The position numbers and the translations under genes were made by a program. A stretch of DNA of 64,000 nucleotides from Sisyra terminalis (lineage: Eukaryota > Arthropoda > Insecta > Neuroptera > Sisyridae), in assembly GCA_958496175.1 (NCBI GenBank), contig OY292275.1:31411001-31475000 (forward strand), read 5' to 3'. A model generated the notes under the pieces. That model saw nothing but the letters and a program-made list of their open reading frames with translations, made no database searches and was not told where the DNA came from. Positions 25,908-38,719 of this stretch are shown piece by piece. Every line of letters starts with the position of its first letter. The stretch's first letter is position 1.

Positions 25908-26260
25908 CGCTTGAAACACGCGAAGATCGAAATTCGAATGCACAATGTACGAGATGCGTGTGTATATGTAAGTGTAGGTATGTACGTATTCACGTACGGG
26001 CATATGTGTGTGCCTGTCTGAGCATAGGAACATCAACAACGGGGGCCGTATCTAATATAGATCCCCGCACTTTCGTCATTCGTTCGCTGTATCGCTTAGC
26101 ACGGCCTCCCGCATGTCGTGTCTCTGTTTGCACTCATACGCCCTCTCCCACTTTCTCACTCCCACTCACTGCTAAAACACACCTGAGTTTTTGCTACACC
26201 CTTTTTCATGCGTCAAGATTCTCAATAATTACGCGATTTAAAACGCCGCTTCGTTTCTAA
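25905..26260 (-). promoter_or_regulatory. GC-rich upstream promoter region
   Basis: The block upstream of the candidate start is CpG- and GC-rich (26030-26180), with CCCACTTTCTCACTCCCACT-type pyrimidine tracts (GA-rich on the minus strand, GAGA-factor-like). A 137-codon plus-strand frame spans 25847-26260 but is made of low-complexity promoter-like sequence, so it is not called as a gene. Confidence 0.45.
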
Positions 26261-26707
26261 CAATTCGCTCGTTTATAACCTAAATCAGATTTCAATTCCT
26301 CAATCAAAAAGCACTGATCTTGATCAAATTCTAACACTCATTTCAACTTTTCGACTCATATAAACCTATACACATTTTAATCTGCTCAAAATATTTCATT
26401 CAAAACTTTCACAGAAAAAATACCTGCTTTGATAAAAATCAAAAAAAAAAAAACTTCTTCTTAATTAACACATTCTTCCTTCCTTATTAAAAGCAGTTTT
26501 TAAATAAATTAAATAGTTAAATAGAACATTAGCAATAAGTACCTCACAACTTAATATTAACGGCCCGGAAACAAGGATTTTGTTAGATTGTGTTGAACTA
26601 ACCCAACTCTGTTTATTTCGGTTTGGTTCGGATTTTTTTTAATTTTTAGAAGAAAATTTTAAGAATTAACTATCATATATGTGTAACGGTTTATATAGGT
26701 AGGTATG
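26261..26707. other. AT-rich non-coding stretch
   Basis: No gene or element was recognised between the promoter region and the Tc1-like element. Confidence 0.45.
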
Positions 26708-26709
26708 TA

Positions 26710-27539
26710 CAGTCCCTGGCCATAGTAACCCATTTTTGCCTGATTTTTTTTAAATTTATAATAATTTCAGCGAATATTGTTACGTATATGATACAAAATA
26801 TTTTTTTTTGAATTCATTTTGGTTTTATACGAGTTTTTCATGATCTTCCATTTGGAACACAGATACACTCTAAACTTTTATTGCGTCATGCATAATGAAA
26901 TGGGGGTAAAATTTTTAATATTTCAATATTGGAACACTGGGCAAGAACGGGATGATAGACGCACTATAGGTTTTGTATAAAACCTGAAGTAAGAGCTATT
27001 TTATTTTGGGTCCATATTTTTGATTGAGTTTAACTTTCCTATACAAATTTATTACCAATTAGCGTGATAAAAAATCATATTTACTAAAAAAATGTTACCA
27101 TCAAATTAAACATCTTCTTAATTATGGCGAGGTGAGGTCTTAAATATTTAATTGAAAGACCGTTTACTGATATTTAAGTTCCCTTTCTGCGCATTATGCT
27201 GTCAATGTAGGACAATACCGTCTGCTGTATTTGTGGATAATGTTTTCATTCGTCAATATTATTCCTATGGGTTATTTTTCTGCTGTGACCACCTCTTTAG
27301 CTACTTTTTTCTTCAGCGACTTCCACATATTTTAACATGAGTTTCAAATTAAGGCTATTATCCTAAAGTAGGTTAATAGGGATAAAAAATAAGGTTTTAC
27401 CTTTATTCAGAAAATGTATCTCTTAAAAATCAATACAACTTTATACAATGTAAAAAGTAACCCATATTAAGTTTAATTTAGTAGAATATGTAAATTTTTG
27501 TAAAATTTTAAGTGTGTCTAATAATATGGCCAGGGACTG
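26710..27539. repeat. Tc1/mariner-type non-autonomous element (830 bp)
   Basis: The left end CAGTCCCTGGCCATAGTA and the reverse complement of the right end CAGTCCCTGGCCATATTA match at 17 of 18 positions. TA dinucleotides flank both ends (26708-26709 and 27540-27541), the target of Tc1/mariner insertion. AGTAACCCAT occurs near both ends (about 26723 and 27456). No transposase catalytic motif could be read in either strand, so it is an internally unrelated or heavily decayed derivative. Confidence 0.85.
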
Positions 27540-27541
27540 TA

Positions 27542-30500
27542 ATATAGATAGTAGTAGGTTTATTTTTAACACAATTTTGTCTTCAGAACAATTGCATTTT
27601 CTCAAAAGTCGATATATGATTTATAATATATGATAGATACGAAACGATATATACGATACGATATGATACGATATGTGATTTATCCAACGAAACCAAAGAA
27701 AACCTACTAATATTTGCTCGAAAAAAGACGTAGAAGTTGATATTTAAGAAAAATAACTTGAAATATAATGACGTAATAGTGAATATAACATTTTTCAGAC
27801 AAAAACTTTTTTCCTGTCTGTGTGTCTGGCCCAAAAACATTCGACTTTTAATTCAAACAAATGGATTTCATTTCCGGAATTTTTTCATGAGTAAAAATAG
27901 TCTAAAAATGGTTTTTAGTAGTAAGTTTGTATGCGTTTAAGATATTTATACCTTTCATACCTGAAAATATTTTACATTCACAGTTATGTAGAACTTCCTT
28001 GCCTAATCGGTAGAATGTGGATAGTGATTTCCATTCCGTACTCAATCGAAACCAACATTTCGCTAAGCACAAATTCTCTATTAATCTCACAAACCCATCC
28101 CAACAAATCCACGATTACTATGGTCTTCTTAAAAAAAAGTTTAACAATTTCCATTTAACTTCAAATCGATCGAATGTCGTTTCCTAGTTTACCTATGTTT
28201 CAACTTTTGACTCAAGAAAAATAAAAAAATTGCAAATTATTTATAAAAAATACGAATATTTGAACTCAATTTAGGCTCCTAGGCTGTGCATTTTGCACCT
28301 TATGGTAAATGCATTAGCGTAGAACATAGATTCAATATATTCTACTTTTTTAGTAACGTGAACGAAATGTACCGTAGTATGGGACAAGTCCCACGGGACA
28401 CTGAAAGCTTTGTGACGTCACGTGGTAAAATTTAAACTATTTGTTTGTTTTATTTTAAGTATTTCTTGTTATAAAATTAAAAATATAAGACCTCACTTCA
28501 CCTGGGTCGGTTTCAAAAATAAAACCACTTGTGAAAAAGACGGAAAGAGGGGGGAGGTAGATATCATAAAATTTTTGTGACATAATTTATGGATGGCCCC
28601 AAAGTGAACCATTTTCAATCATATTTTCGAGTTTCTTTGAATTCTGTTTCTTTTCCTTGGTGTGTCTAACTAATATAGTTTACAGAATTGTTTTTTTATA
28701 AATTATATATTTTCAATATTAAAAAGCATCGCAAAGCAACGAAAAAATCAATACCGAATGTTTTCGAGAACTACTCATCCTATTTTGATGAAACCGGACG
28801 GATTTGGTGTATTTTGGCAAAGAATCATCGCTATTAATCCATCAAATAAAAAATAAATAAAAATTATTAATTTTGCGCGTGCGAAACCAAAAAGTTAAGA
28901 AAATTTTCTCTTGTTCAGTACTATTTCTCCTCCCCCTTCATTGTTTTCAGCCAATTCTGGTAATTAAACTTTCACAAATTGCTGTAGGATTAATTAAATT
29001 CAGTTGTACCTATAGTTCTCTAGAAACGTCAGCAGTGCCAAAAGATAAAACAATCATTTCAAATAAAAATTTTTTGTATTTTACATTTACATAAAATTTC
29101 GTAAATATTTTCTTAATTCTTAATTTTAAGGAACGTTGTAACTTATTTTTTTACATTTCAGATTTTGCAAACAAAACGATAATCAAAAAAACCTTATTAC
29201 ATTTGCTGAATATTAATTTCACTTTCAATTTTTCTATTTAGTATAGTGCCATAATTCTACATAGGTATATATTGTTATCAAAAAATACCCCTCAACACTA
29301 TTTGGAACATAAAAAGTATGAATAGGACTAATATAATTAGGTTTACAAATTAATATATTATATAAATTTTTATACTTTAAAGAGAGCCACATAAAATTAT
29401 TGTGCTTTGATTTGGAATTCCAGGAATCATTCTTAGAGGGAGAAAGGAGCTGGTCACCCTTATACTCATACCTACTTCTACTATGATAACTACTGATACT
29501 CGTTCCATTTTATGGCAAGGAACTTCTTTTATTAAAATACCTATGATATGAAAATGGGTATCCAATTAAAATAAAGTTGTTAAGAAGTAAGATACAAATT
29601 AATTAAAAAGTTTTCAATTTTCTTACATTGTAAAAAAAATAAACATAAAAAAAGTTGCCTTTTTCTTATTTTATAAATTAATTAAAATTCAACAGACATC
29701 TTACTGATATCTACCAATACAATTCAATATAACATTGGATCAAAAATAAGAAAAAGTGTTGTAAAATCTTTAAGGGTAATGGCCTTGGAATATTGGAATT
29801 ACATATTGTGTTGATATATATTTTAAATCCATCAAGACGTTAATTTCAAACTTTACTAATTATATTTTCAGAATTTAACTTAACAATCTTCAATAAATAT
29901 TATAACAATTAGGAGATTTAAAACTTTCTGATTTAAAATAAAACTCATTGGATTATTTGTTTCCAAGAAATGTTAACCTTTGAATCCGTTCACCTGTTCA
30001 CATTATAATTTTAAAAGAATTGGTTTTTAAGGCACTTAACTCAATAAATATTGAAAGTCGATAGTATTGTAAGAACAATTATCAAATTGCAATCAAGTGC
30101 AATCATAATAGCAAAATTTTTATACCTTATTTCGAATATGTTGTATATTTGAAATACTTCGAAATATGAAAAAAAACCTTTTAGTGCTGTCTTCACGTAA
30201 TTGGTTACCTACTTATTATATTATGATTGTGGGTTACGACATATGGGAATATTTAATAATATGAAATAAACAACCTGGCCATTAAGATTTAAACACACAA
30301 CTTTAATATTTGTTTATTTTTTAGAATATCAAATCTCAAATTTAATGAGATATGTTTAAAAAGGAAATTATATCGAACATATATCTAAACTTTTGATCAA
30401 TATTTATTGAAATATTAAAGGACCTGGTGAACTTCGTGCCACCGAAAATTGATTTGCCGTATTTTTAATTACTACTTATACTTGGTTAAACAAATTTAGT

Positions 30501-30719
30501 GCAATTTTTAGATATGATGATAATTAATAGGCAAAGGTATGCACATATTATATATGGTAGCAAAGACAGAGAAAAAAGATTGTAATCACATACGTAAGAG
30601 TGAAATACTGTCATTATCTACAAATTAGAACTGATTGTCGTTGCTTCAATGTGGTGGTTTCATCTGTCATTTTTAATTCATTTAATTGATAATTAATATT
30701 TGGGAATATTTTACGGGAA
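27542..30719. other. AT-rich non-coding stretch
   Basis: Contains an ATACGAT-rich simple patch at 27640-27675 and a GC-richer patch at 28360-28560. The segment at 28741-28850 (TTTTGATGAAACCGGACG) resembles the tail of insect retroelements but is too short to assign. Confidence 0.45.
28413..28424. promoter_or_regulatory. Overlapping CRE and E-box
   Basis: TGACGTCACGTG combines a full CRE (TGACGTCA, 28413-28420) with a palindromic E-box (CACGTG, 28419-28424). It is preceded by GGGACAAGTCCC at 28381. It may be regulatory, or part of an old transposon end. Confidence 0.25.
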
Positions 30720-30866
30720 GCTAGTGGAGGTAACGCTGAAAAGCAAAAAGGAGGTCAACCTTCCGTGGAGTCCGGACAACAACTTCTCCAAATTTCATCG
30801 AAATCGGTTGAACAGTTTAGGAATACATAAAGGACAAACATACAGATAGACATGCTCAATTTTTAT
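30720..30866 (+). mobile_element. LINE-like 3' tail fragment
   Basis: Contains in order AATTTCATCGAAATCGGTTG, AACAGTTTAGGAATAC, GACAAACATACAGATAGACA and TTTTTATATAG. This is the recognisable 3' end block of many insect RTE-like non-LTR elements and some relatives. No coding part is left upstream. Confidence 0.55.
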
Positions 30867-31238
30867 ATAGAAAAAGAAAAAACCAATCATCGTCAGTGTT
30901 ATACTTAATTACAAGCAGAATACTTTGAGTCTCAAATAAATATTCGGAATAAATATTAACGGCTCTTGGCAACAAATTGAAAAATTGAATATTATCTTAA
31001 CCATTCTTTTTGATATCTTCCACTACTAAGTTGGCACTTTGACCTACGCTCAATTTATAAATTTTGATATAGAAACAATATTCTCTAGTTTTTTTACGTT
31101 GAAGTCCTGAATTTGTCATTTTAAAAATGGATATGGAACTTTTTTTTTGGATTCAATCGTAATAAAACCGGTCATTTTTTACGAGTTTACTAAAAACGTT
31201 ATTAATCCAGTTTTGTTTTCTAATATTTTTCTTATTTT

Positions 31239-31371
31239 TCGTTGCTTTATAATTGCCAAGGTTTTTAGCGAACCTAGGGTGCATAATACACCGTATCGAG
31301 AAATATTGAAAATTTGCTCGATATGAGAATCGAACCCAGCATCTACCAGTTTCGGAGCGGCCTTCAGTAGG
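31239..31371 (-). mobile_element. tRNA-derived SINE, copy 2 (A-box lacking)
   Basis: Read on the minus strand: AAGGCCGCTCCGAAACTGG, B-box GGGTTCGATTC, AAATTTTCAATATTTC, CACCCTAGGTTCGC, then CCTTGGCAATTATAAAGCAA. The head goes directly from GGCC to GCTCC, lacking the roughly 17 bases (GAGTGGTYWAGGTRACC) present in the 40.9 and 59.5 kb copies. Confidence 0.75.
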
Positions 31372-34300
31372 TTTTTTCAATATTACTTTTACATAAAAGA
31401 GTAACAAATTTAAAATCGGAAAAAGATAAAATATAATATTTAAATGATTGATCATCTTTACTTGCATGGAAAATGTGATTTGTCTCAACCAAACAAGGCG
31501 ATTGTGTGTATTTGAAAATAAAGGATGTATCTTTTTAAAGGTATGAGTATTTATACCTACAAAATTACAGATAAAATGTATGTTATTAACTAAAAGGAAA
31601 AAAAATATTTGAAAAAACTTTATCCACGTTTACTTAACAATATTACTCATATTTATTCTTTTAAAGACAACAGTTAATTTACGTGATTTAAGATAAAAAT
31701 CTAAAGTTTTAAATACCTCGTTTTAGATAGCTTCACATGCAGCTACATGAAGATACCTGGCTGGTTAAGGTCATTACGCCTCAAAAAAAAAAAAAAAAAT
31801 TAAGCGTTACTCAACTCGATACCTATTTATAAAAGAGAAGCGCATAAATAGGATGTGTTAGATGAGTTCTGCCAGAATTTATTATGAATGCCAGATTCAG
31901 CTGTATCGGATCCGAGACGACACGTCCGCTGCAACCTTAGCTATATTATTACCACGCCCGACCGCTACTACCGGACTAGATTTACTCAGCTACTGGGCGA
32001 TTACCGGTAGCGAAAATATCATTGATTTGTTACCTTCATATAGTTGAACATTCGGTTCATTAGTAAAAAATAGAGGCATTACTACACGTAGTTTTCTCTG
32101 CCGGGTTTTTTTAGTCGACCGACACTCAATGCTTGATCATACAAAGATATATGATCTAAATGGTATTTGAAATAATCATTTTAATTTTTAATACTATACT
32201 ACTGTGCCCATTACAACGAATGAGCTTCAAGATTTATAATTTATATTTATTTCCATTTATTAAGTATCTTTCCAATCTAACTCTGGTGTTTTATTACCGG
32301 TAGGTAAGTGTATAAACAGATGGTACCATTTGATTTTAATTAATGATTTATTCGTACTTTCAATCTGAAAAAAATGTCGAACTAACAATAATCTTTTCTT
32401 AATTACGTCCAATATATTAGTCGATATGGCTATCAATTTTCATTATAAGTAAATATTTATAAAAAATCGTTACAAACAAGTAAAACATCACACAGTTTTT
32501 ATTGACAAAAAACCGCATGTGCCAGACCAAAATATACCGAGTTATCTCATTTTCATATTCAAATTTCATTTGATATTTAAAACTAATAAAAAAGAAATCT
32601 TCTTCTTACGTGGTATAGGTACGTTATAAATCAAACAGATAAATTCAAGCAGATGAGATTATAGAAGAAAAGAAAGAAAAACAACATAGAACAAATTGAT
32701 GTGAGGCGTTATGAAAAAGTTTGCTCAATCATCCAAACAGATCGGAACTAAATAATTTAAGCCAAAAACGACCGTTATGAAATAAAAAGGGATTTCGGAG
32801 ACGAGCACGGCAACGTCTTTTCACTTTCAATAAAGTCTTTCATTTGAAGAATGGGGCACGTGGTAAGATGATCCTATATCTTCTTTGTGAAACTTTCCTA
32901 TAACTTACCATTTATTTTTAAAAAGGACTCTTTGGATTGAGCACGAGCCAAATGCATAACCTTGTTCCACCCTCGTTATTTGATTGTATAATTTTGTAAC
33001 GTATATTTCTATAAGTGCAGTTTTTTTTCTTGTAAGTTAAATTGATACTATATAAGAAAAAATTTAAAAAAAAACACACATATTTGAAGCAAATTCGGTC
33101 ATTTAAATGTACTTTTCAAATGTGCTATACCTAACAAAAATTAGCTATTAATATTATTTTTTAATTAATTAGGTAATCATTTATAAATCTAATCTAATGG
33201 CAAAACATTTGAATAAACCGTTAAATTATAATCTTCTACGTAGACAGTAAAGGATTCAACAAGCCGTTTTTGATGCTAAGATGTTCTAGCTTCGGAAAAC
33301 ACTTAAATTTAATTTGCACAAAAGTGGCTTCTTACAAAGATACCCAGTTAAACAATTCTCAATTTTGAAATGTATTTCTTTGGAAAGAATACGTGCACAA
33401 TAACTAAATTTCTTTAATAAACCCGATTTACATTATAATTCTACTAGTAACTTCCCGTTAAAAATATTCATAGTTCTATAATGACGTAACCAGTGACGTA
33501 ACAAGATACTGTACTATTTTATTATTTTAACTACTTATACAAAGAAAAAAAAAATTCAAAGCAAAGACTGAAATAGATAAGTATATGTGTATATTGAAAT
33601 ATATTGTCAACCTAAAGTGTTAATCCACTATGTCTATTTTAACAGTTTCTACAAGGGAACGAAAAGAATGAATGTAAAAAACGATAGTATAGATAGCCTC
33701 TTTTCGTTTCTTGCTTTATTTTAAAATTTCTTTGCTTAAAATGATTTATTAGTTTGTCACTCGTTAGAATTTTGTATTCCCTTTCGAATGGAATAAAAAA
33801 AAATATTAAAAAGGATTAACAGGTTAAAACTTTAGACTGACGATATATATGTTTATATGATTTTTCATCTTAATTTTTCAGCTTTAAATTTATCATTTAG
33901 AGTTTTCGTGTTTACCTAACTTGGCTCTTTATCTCCAATAGCAATAAATTGTTCTTTCATTCCTTGTTCAGTTTGATCTTCCATTGAAAAAAATCGCAGA
34001 CTTTCTTATTTCAAAATTCCGCTAAAATATAAGGGAATTAAAGGGGCCTCCCTAAAGCCGGGGAACCGAAAACGGCGCTTCCTGTTGTTTTCTTATAGTT
34101 ACGAAAAATCGTAAAAATTATCAATTTAATGAAATCATAATGACAATTGAAACCATAATCAGTTAGTTCAAATTTGAAACAACGATTGTATTTCACTCAA
34201 ATGTATGTATTTGCAATCTTTATTCTTTATCTTTGTCAACATACAAAAAAAAATACATATTTTTGCTTAGTATTTTTCGGATATTTTTTTTTAAAATGGT

Positions 34301-34379
34301 TCAAAATGGTCAGAGCATTGCAAAGTAACAAAACAGTCATTAGATCATTACATCATCAATAAACTTTTTTTTTATTATT
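31372..34379. other. AT-rich non-coding stretch
   Basis: A 17-base poly-A run lies at 31783-31799. A GC-richer patch at 31860-32050 contains a 61-codon plus-strand frame with no recognisable domain. E-box CACGTG occurs near 32858. No gene could be supported. Confidence 0.4.
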
Positions 34380-34435
34380 GGTATAGTAACTACTATACCT
34401 TAGTACTATTGGATAAACTATACTATAGTTTATCC
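34380..34435. repeat. Cluster of three palindromes
   Basis: GGTATAGTA pairs with TACTATACC around two bases (34380-34399), TAGTACTA follows (34401-34408), and GGATAAACTATA pairs exactly with TATAGTTTATCC around one base (34411-34435). All stems are perfect. They could form cruciforms or be the remains of a small inverted-repeat element. Confidence 0.65.
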
Positions 34436-37133
34436 TGAATAGATAAAAAATCAACATTTAATCGTGTTTTCAATGTAAAACAAAGTTAATGCGCACAATT
34501 TCTTAAGTAACACGATTATTTTTAGAAAAAATAGAGAAACACATTTCATATAAATAGATAATAAGACCCACAAACTCATAACACCTTCGTCGCTAAGATG
34601 CTATCGGATCGCATAAAGAACCAAGCCTTTAAGTCCTAATTCAAGAAACCCTACATCTTGACCAAACAAGTATGGTTTGGCCGAAGCTGTGAAGGTCTGA
34701 AATTTAGATGAAATAGTTTTAAAAAAAGTGGCACTACACGCCAGATTCAGCGATAGTTTTCGCTGTATACTTCCGTGCCGCCCGACTTCCCAGATATAAC
34801 AGGGTAAACACAAAAAGTATTTATTTTTTCTTAGCACTTAAAATACATATAAACGTAGCAATTTTTGTTAATTTTTCTTAAATATTTAAATAATGATATT
34901 GTAATTCACAATTAAAGTCCTATGCTAATTACTAGTATAGACAATGTTGCTTTTAAATGCGAAACTGTATATAAGAACTAATAAATTCGTGCGAGATCTT
35001 CTGCGAAGATTAAATCTTCAAATTTATCACTTGAATACGCGTGTAAATTAATAAACTTGCGTTTTACGTAAATTCTTTAGTTTAACCAATTTTATCACTG
35101 ATTTTTTTATTTTAAGATGCTTTGGAAAAATATGGAATACTGAATAAGAATAAATTGACAAATTTTATGTTCTTGATTAAAGTCAAAGAGTAAAAATTGA
35201 ACAGACGAACAAAACAATTTATTTATTGACTAAGATTTACGAAGATTTACTTTGGAAAACGGAATGGAGACTTGGCTTGATTTTAGATTTCACAACTTCG
35301 TGTACGAAAATTGAGCCAATTTCATTATTGAGTATCTACCTATTTTCAATGGAAATTGTTTCCTTGCATATTGCTTGTCGCTATTCTTTAGATTTTTTTA
35401 TCTACCCAAATTTACATTTATACTGTCAGGTTATATTAAATATTGGTTAAAAAATAATTTCAACACTCGTGCCTATAAGTAAACTTCTTATTTACCTAAA
35501 TGGATAAATGAAATAATCAATTTTTTATAATTTAATCTCAATAATAAAAATTTAAAATAAATGTATGTGTATTGATTCTCACTCACACGTATATGTTTAC
35601 ATTTTTTGTTCTCTGTCTTTGCCAACATTTGGCTATTATTATATTGATTTAAAATATTTGATTTTTATTTTAACTCCGTTATAAATTCAATTAATTGGTT
35701 AACATTTAAACGAATAGTTTATTAATCGTAAGGAAACGGAAAACTAATTTACAAAATTTCACCCCTTAAAGATTACTATTGGTTTAAAAAGCATATTCAT
35801 TATCTGTGTAGAAAGCAATTTTTCCCTTGCATCAGGCCCCTAAAGATGTATAGCTTAGAAAATAAATAAAATAAACTTATACAACGACAATTATTATAAA
35901 AAAAAAAACAATAATGGTTTTCTTATTATTTGAATATTTTGCATTGTTAACATTCGTATTCCTTTGTCGTTCTTATTTTAATATGTTAGTATAGTCAAGT
36001 AAGTTATTGAAAGAAGAACAGTGTTGCATTGTTTGAAAATAAAAATAGTAAATTTGTGAAAAGTCGCTAAATCAAAATCACATATTAAGTAAGTCATAAA
36101 AAGGTTTGTAAAATTTATTTAGAAAAAAACTTACCTGCCTACAATCTAAAACTAGTCTTCAAATGAATTTTAATTCGACATTATTTAAGATATATTTGTT
36201 GAATAATTAGATTATTTGGCTTAAGCGTTTTAAAAATAGATATACAATTGTATCTTTATTCCAAACCAATAATATGAAACAAAATAAATAACAGAACAGA
36301 ACACGATACAATAATGAAAGACAAATATTTAATAGGAATAGACATTTTTAATTGTCATTTTTTTAATATCAACTTAATCATAATACAATGTTTGCACATT
36401 TTGTTAAGATTGAGGTATCAAGCGGACAACTGTGTATTTTAAAAGTTTCAAAATCGTCTTAAAATGTCAGTTAATTTCACCAATTGAAAAATGTCAAAAT
36501 ATATCAATTATATAAGTTGTACATAGGACTGTTCAACGGAACTGTTAGGTAAATATTTTAAATTTTTTGATTTTTTTTTCTTAGTAATTTCTAACCGATC
36601 TATTAATAACTGAATCGACGACTTCCTACGAAGCATATATTTAATCATTTTTGTAAGGATGAGGTACTAAAATTTCTGCTTGATCTAACTTTAATCCTGA
36701 ACTATTGATGAAATAATTATACCACTGAGTAACTTATAGAACTGAATTTTTAAGACCAATTTGATAACATTTAAATCATATTATAGGTATTCGAAAATCT
36801 ATATACAAAGTGGTTAAAATAATATTCATAGATGGACTTAGCTAAACAATATTAAATTTTTAAAAGAATCTACATGACCAATTTAACTGATCTTTTATGA
36901 CCAATTGCTGCCTAATGATAAACGTAATTTGTTAACGAAAATTTCACTACTCAGGTTTGACTCAGGTGCCAACACCCTGGAATGATCCTGGAGCTTGTAA
37001 TGTCAGTATAACGTTAACAAAAAATATTTTTTTAAGTTTATATTGCTTAGGATTCTTTATTTTTCAATTGTTGAAAACACTAAAAATCAAGTGTTACTTT
37101 TGATATATTATTGACTGTTATTGACAATAAAAT

Positions 37134-37136
<3 letters not shown>
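34436..37136. other. AT-rich non-coding stretch
   Basis: A minus-strand frame of 78 codons at 34837-34601 is slightly GC-richer but has no recognisable motif. No other candidate was seen. Confidence 0.4.

Positions 37137-37168
<32 letters not shown>
37137..37168. repeat. (TA)n microsatellite
   Basis: An uninterrupted TA dinucleotide tract of about 16 units. Confidence 0.9.
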
Positions 37169-37169
<1 letters not shown>

Positions 37170-37892
37170 CAAGAAAAAAACAAAAAAGAAAACATTGTCG
37201 ATTTTTCAATCATAATTTTATGATAATAGGATGCCTTACCTGCCTACTTTCAGATGTCAAAATAATTCAATTAGGTATGTAAAAAATTGATATTATTCAC
37301 TCAACTGTAAATAGAAATACTCACATATGTATGTGTTTTCAACAAGATTCGGGAAAAAAAATACAAAAGCATTTTTTTTTATTCAGCATAACTAAAAAAA
37401 TGAAAATAACCTGAACATGACGTTTTCAGAAAATGTCATATTTATTTCATTATTTTAATTTTTCTATTTAGTTGCGTATTTTCAGAGAGTATTTTTTTAT
37501 AATCATGAGATTCGAAGTACACCATGTACATATTTCAAGTTCTTTTTGTGTTGATCTGTTTTGTCCGATTACGGTTTTAGTAAATGCATAAAAATATGTG
37601 ACTGTTGTAACAATTCTTAAACGGAGTTTTTTTTAACACGACACAAGATATATGTAATCTACTTAAGGGTCGTAAATATTGATCAGAATAATTCAATATT
37701 TTGTTGTCCTCTATCCTATCATTGTTCCCAAGATTTTACTTTTCAAAAACAAAAGAAACGCTTTTAATTTGATTTTTGAAAATATATTTTCTTTGGATTT
37801 CGTCAATTGTTTTTTCATTACAAATAAAGTTCTTCAAAATTGTATAAAAAAATTATCAATTTTTAAAATATGTATGCCCATATGTTCCATTT

Positions 37893-38082
37893 AGAACCGA
37901 TATTTTCACTCATAGATAAATAAATCATATTATTAAAATAGTTAGTAGCAAGAAATGAACCTGTTAAATAAATCCTACACATCACAATTCCTAGATGAAA
38001 ATAGGCATGTTTTCTCTATCCTCGAGATAAGATTTTGTCTGGGAGATAAATCTCAGAACCTACATATGAAAATACCGGTTCT
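37893..38082. repeat. MITE family B, copy 2
   Basis: Begins AGAACCGATATTTTCAC and ends GAAAATACCGGTTCT, a clear terminal inverted repeat. The interior reads, on the minus strand, CCCAGACAAAATCTTATCTC then GATGTGTAGGATTTATT, matching the copy at 587-793. It ends about 120 bp before the ATG of the 172-codon gene and so may lie in that gene's promoter or a 5' intron. Confidence 0.7.
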
Positions 38083-38200
38083 TAAACATATAAGTACGAA
38101 TATAAAGCATTAAATTTAACCCTTCGTTCTAAACTAAAATTGCTGTATACTTGTATAAATCTATAAAAATCACACTTGTTATTTAGATTTATTTTTTAGT

Positions 38201-38719
38201 ATGGATCAACAACAATTCCTTTCCTTCCTCAACCTCTTACCAACCAGTCAAGTGTCCGAAATTATAAAGAAAAAAAAATCCTACTCCCTTCGTAAAAATT
38301 CCAAAAATAATCCTGTGAAAACAAAAAAAGAACAATATGATGGAACTTTGAACATTGCTTCTAGATCAAAAGTTATGAGAAGTAAAAAATCTCGTAAAGT
38401 AGGAACCCGTAAACTTCAGGCCTCCCAATTGCCAAAACCGAAGTTGCCGAAACAAATTCCAGCAGATAAAAATTCAGAAGAAAAAGATATCGCACTGAAG
38501 AACAAAACCACAGGAAAATATGAAGCGAGAATACATCTGAGAACAGCTGTTCATGGTTACAACAAGAAAAAACTTCGTTTTCACACGTTTGTGTTTACAA
38601 TAAATCTTATGAATAATGATATTATTCAAGATAAATCAAAAAACTATATTGATCTCTGGATTAATAGCGATAATTGTGATTTTATCATTTCACAATTAGG
38701 TAAAAATGGAGGAAAATAA
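38201..38719 (+). CDS. Orphan lysine-rich protein, 172 residues
   Basis: This is the longest intact frame in the window and the best supported gene. The start has A at -3 and G at +4. It is immediately preceded by TTTATTTTTTAG, a good splice acceptor, so a 5' untranslated exon upstream is possible. Residues 1-20 are weakly hydrophobic (MDQQQFLSFL...). Residues 24-95 are strongly basic and low in structure, with runs such as KKKK and SKKSRK that could be a nuclear localisation signal, and a proline/lysine patch PKPKLPKQIP at 78-87. The C-terminal part (107-172) looks folded, with alternating hydrophobic strands around RFHTFVFTIN and NYIDLWINSDNCDFIISQLG. No signal peptide or membrane span. I do not recognise the family; a nucleic-acid-binding role is only suggested by the charge. 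It could be a lineage-specific gene or an open frame from an unrecognised mobile or viral insertion. Confidence 0.65.
   Translation: MDQQQFLSFLNLLPTSQVSEIIKKKKSYSLRKNSKNNPVKTKKEQYDGTLNIASRSKVMRSKKSRKVGTRKLQASQLPKPKLPKQIPADKNSEEKDIALKNKTTGKYEARIHLRTAVHGYNKKKLRFHTFVFTINLMNNDIIQDKSKNYIDLWINSDNCDFIISQLGKNGGK

Noticed and set aside
25847..26260. 137-codon plus-strand open frame
   Set aside because: It overlaps the GC-rich promoter block, is made of low-complexity pyrimidine tracts and has no recognisable domain or splice context.
31153..31488. 111-codon minus-strand open frame
   Set aside because: It contains the SINE at 31239-31371; the flanking part has no motif.
31862..32047. 61-codon plus-strand frame in GC-richer sequence
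   Set aside because: No domain or splice context could be identified on either strand.
34601..34837. 78-codon minus-strand frame in a slightly GC-richer patch
   Set aside because: No family recognised, start codon not convincing, no splice sites; left as unexplained.
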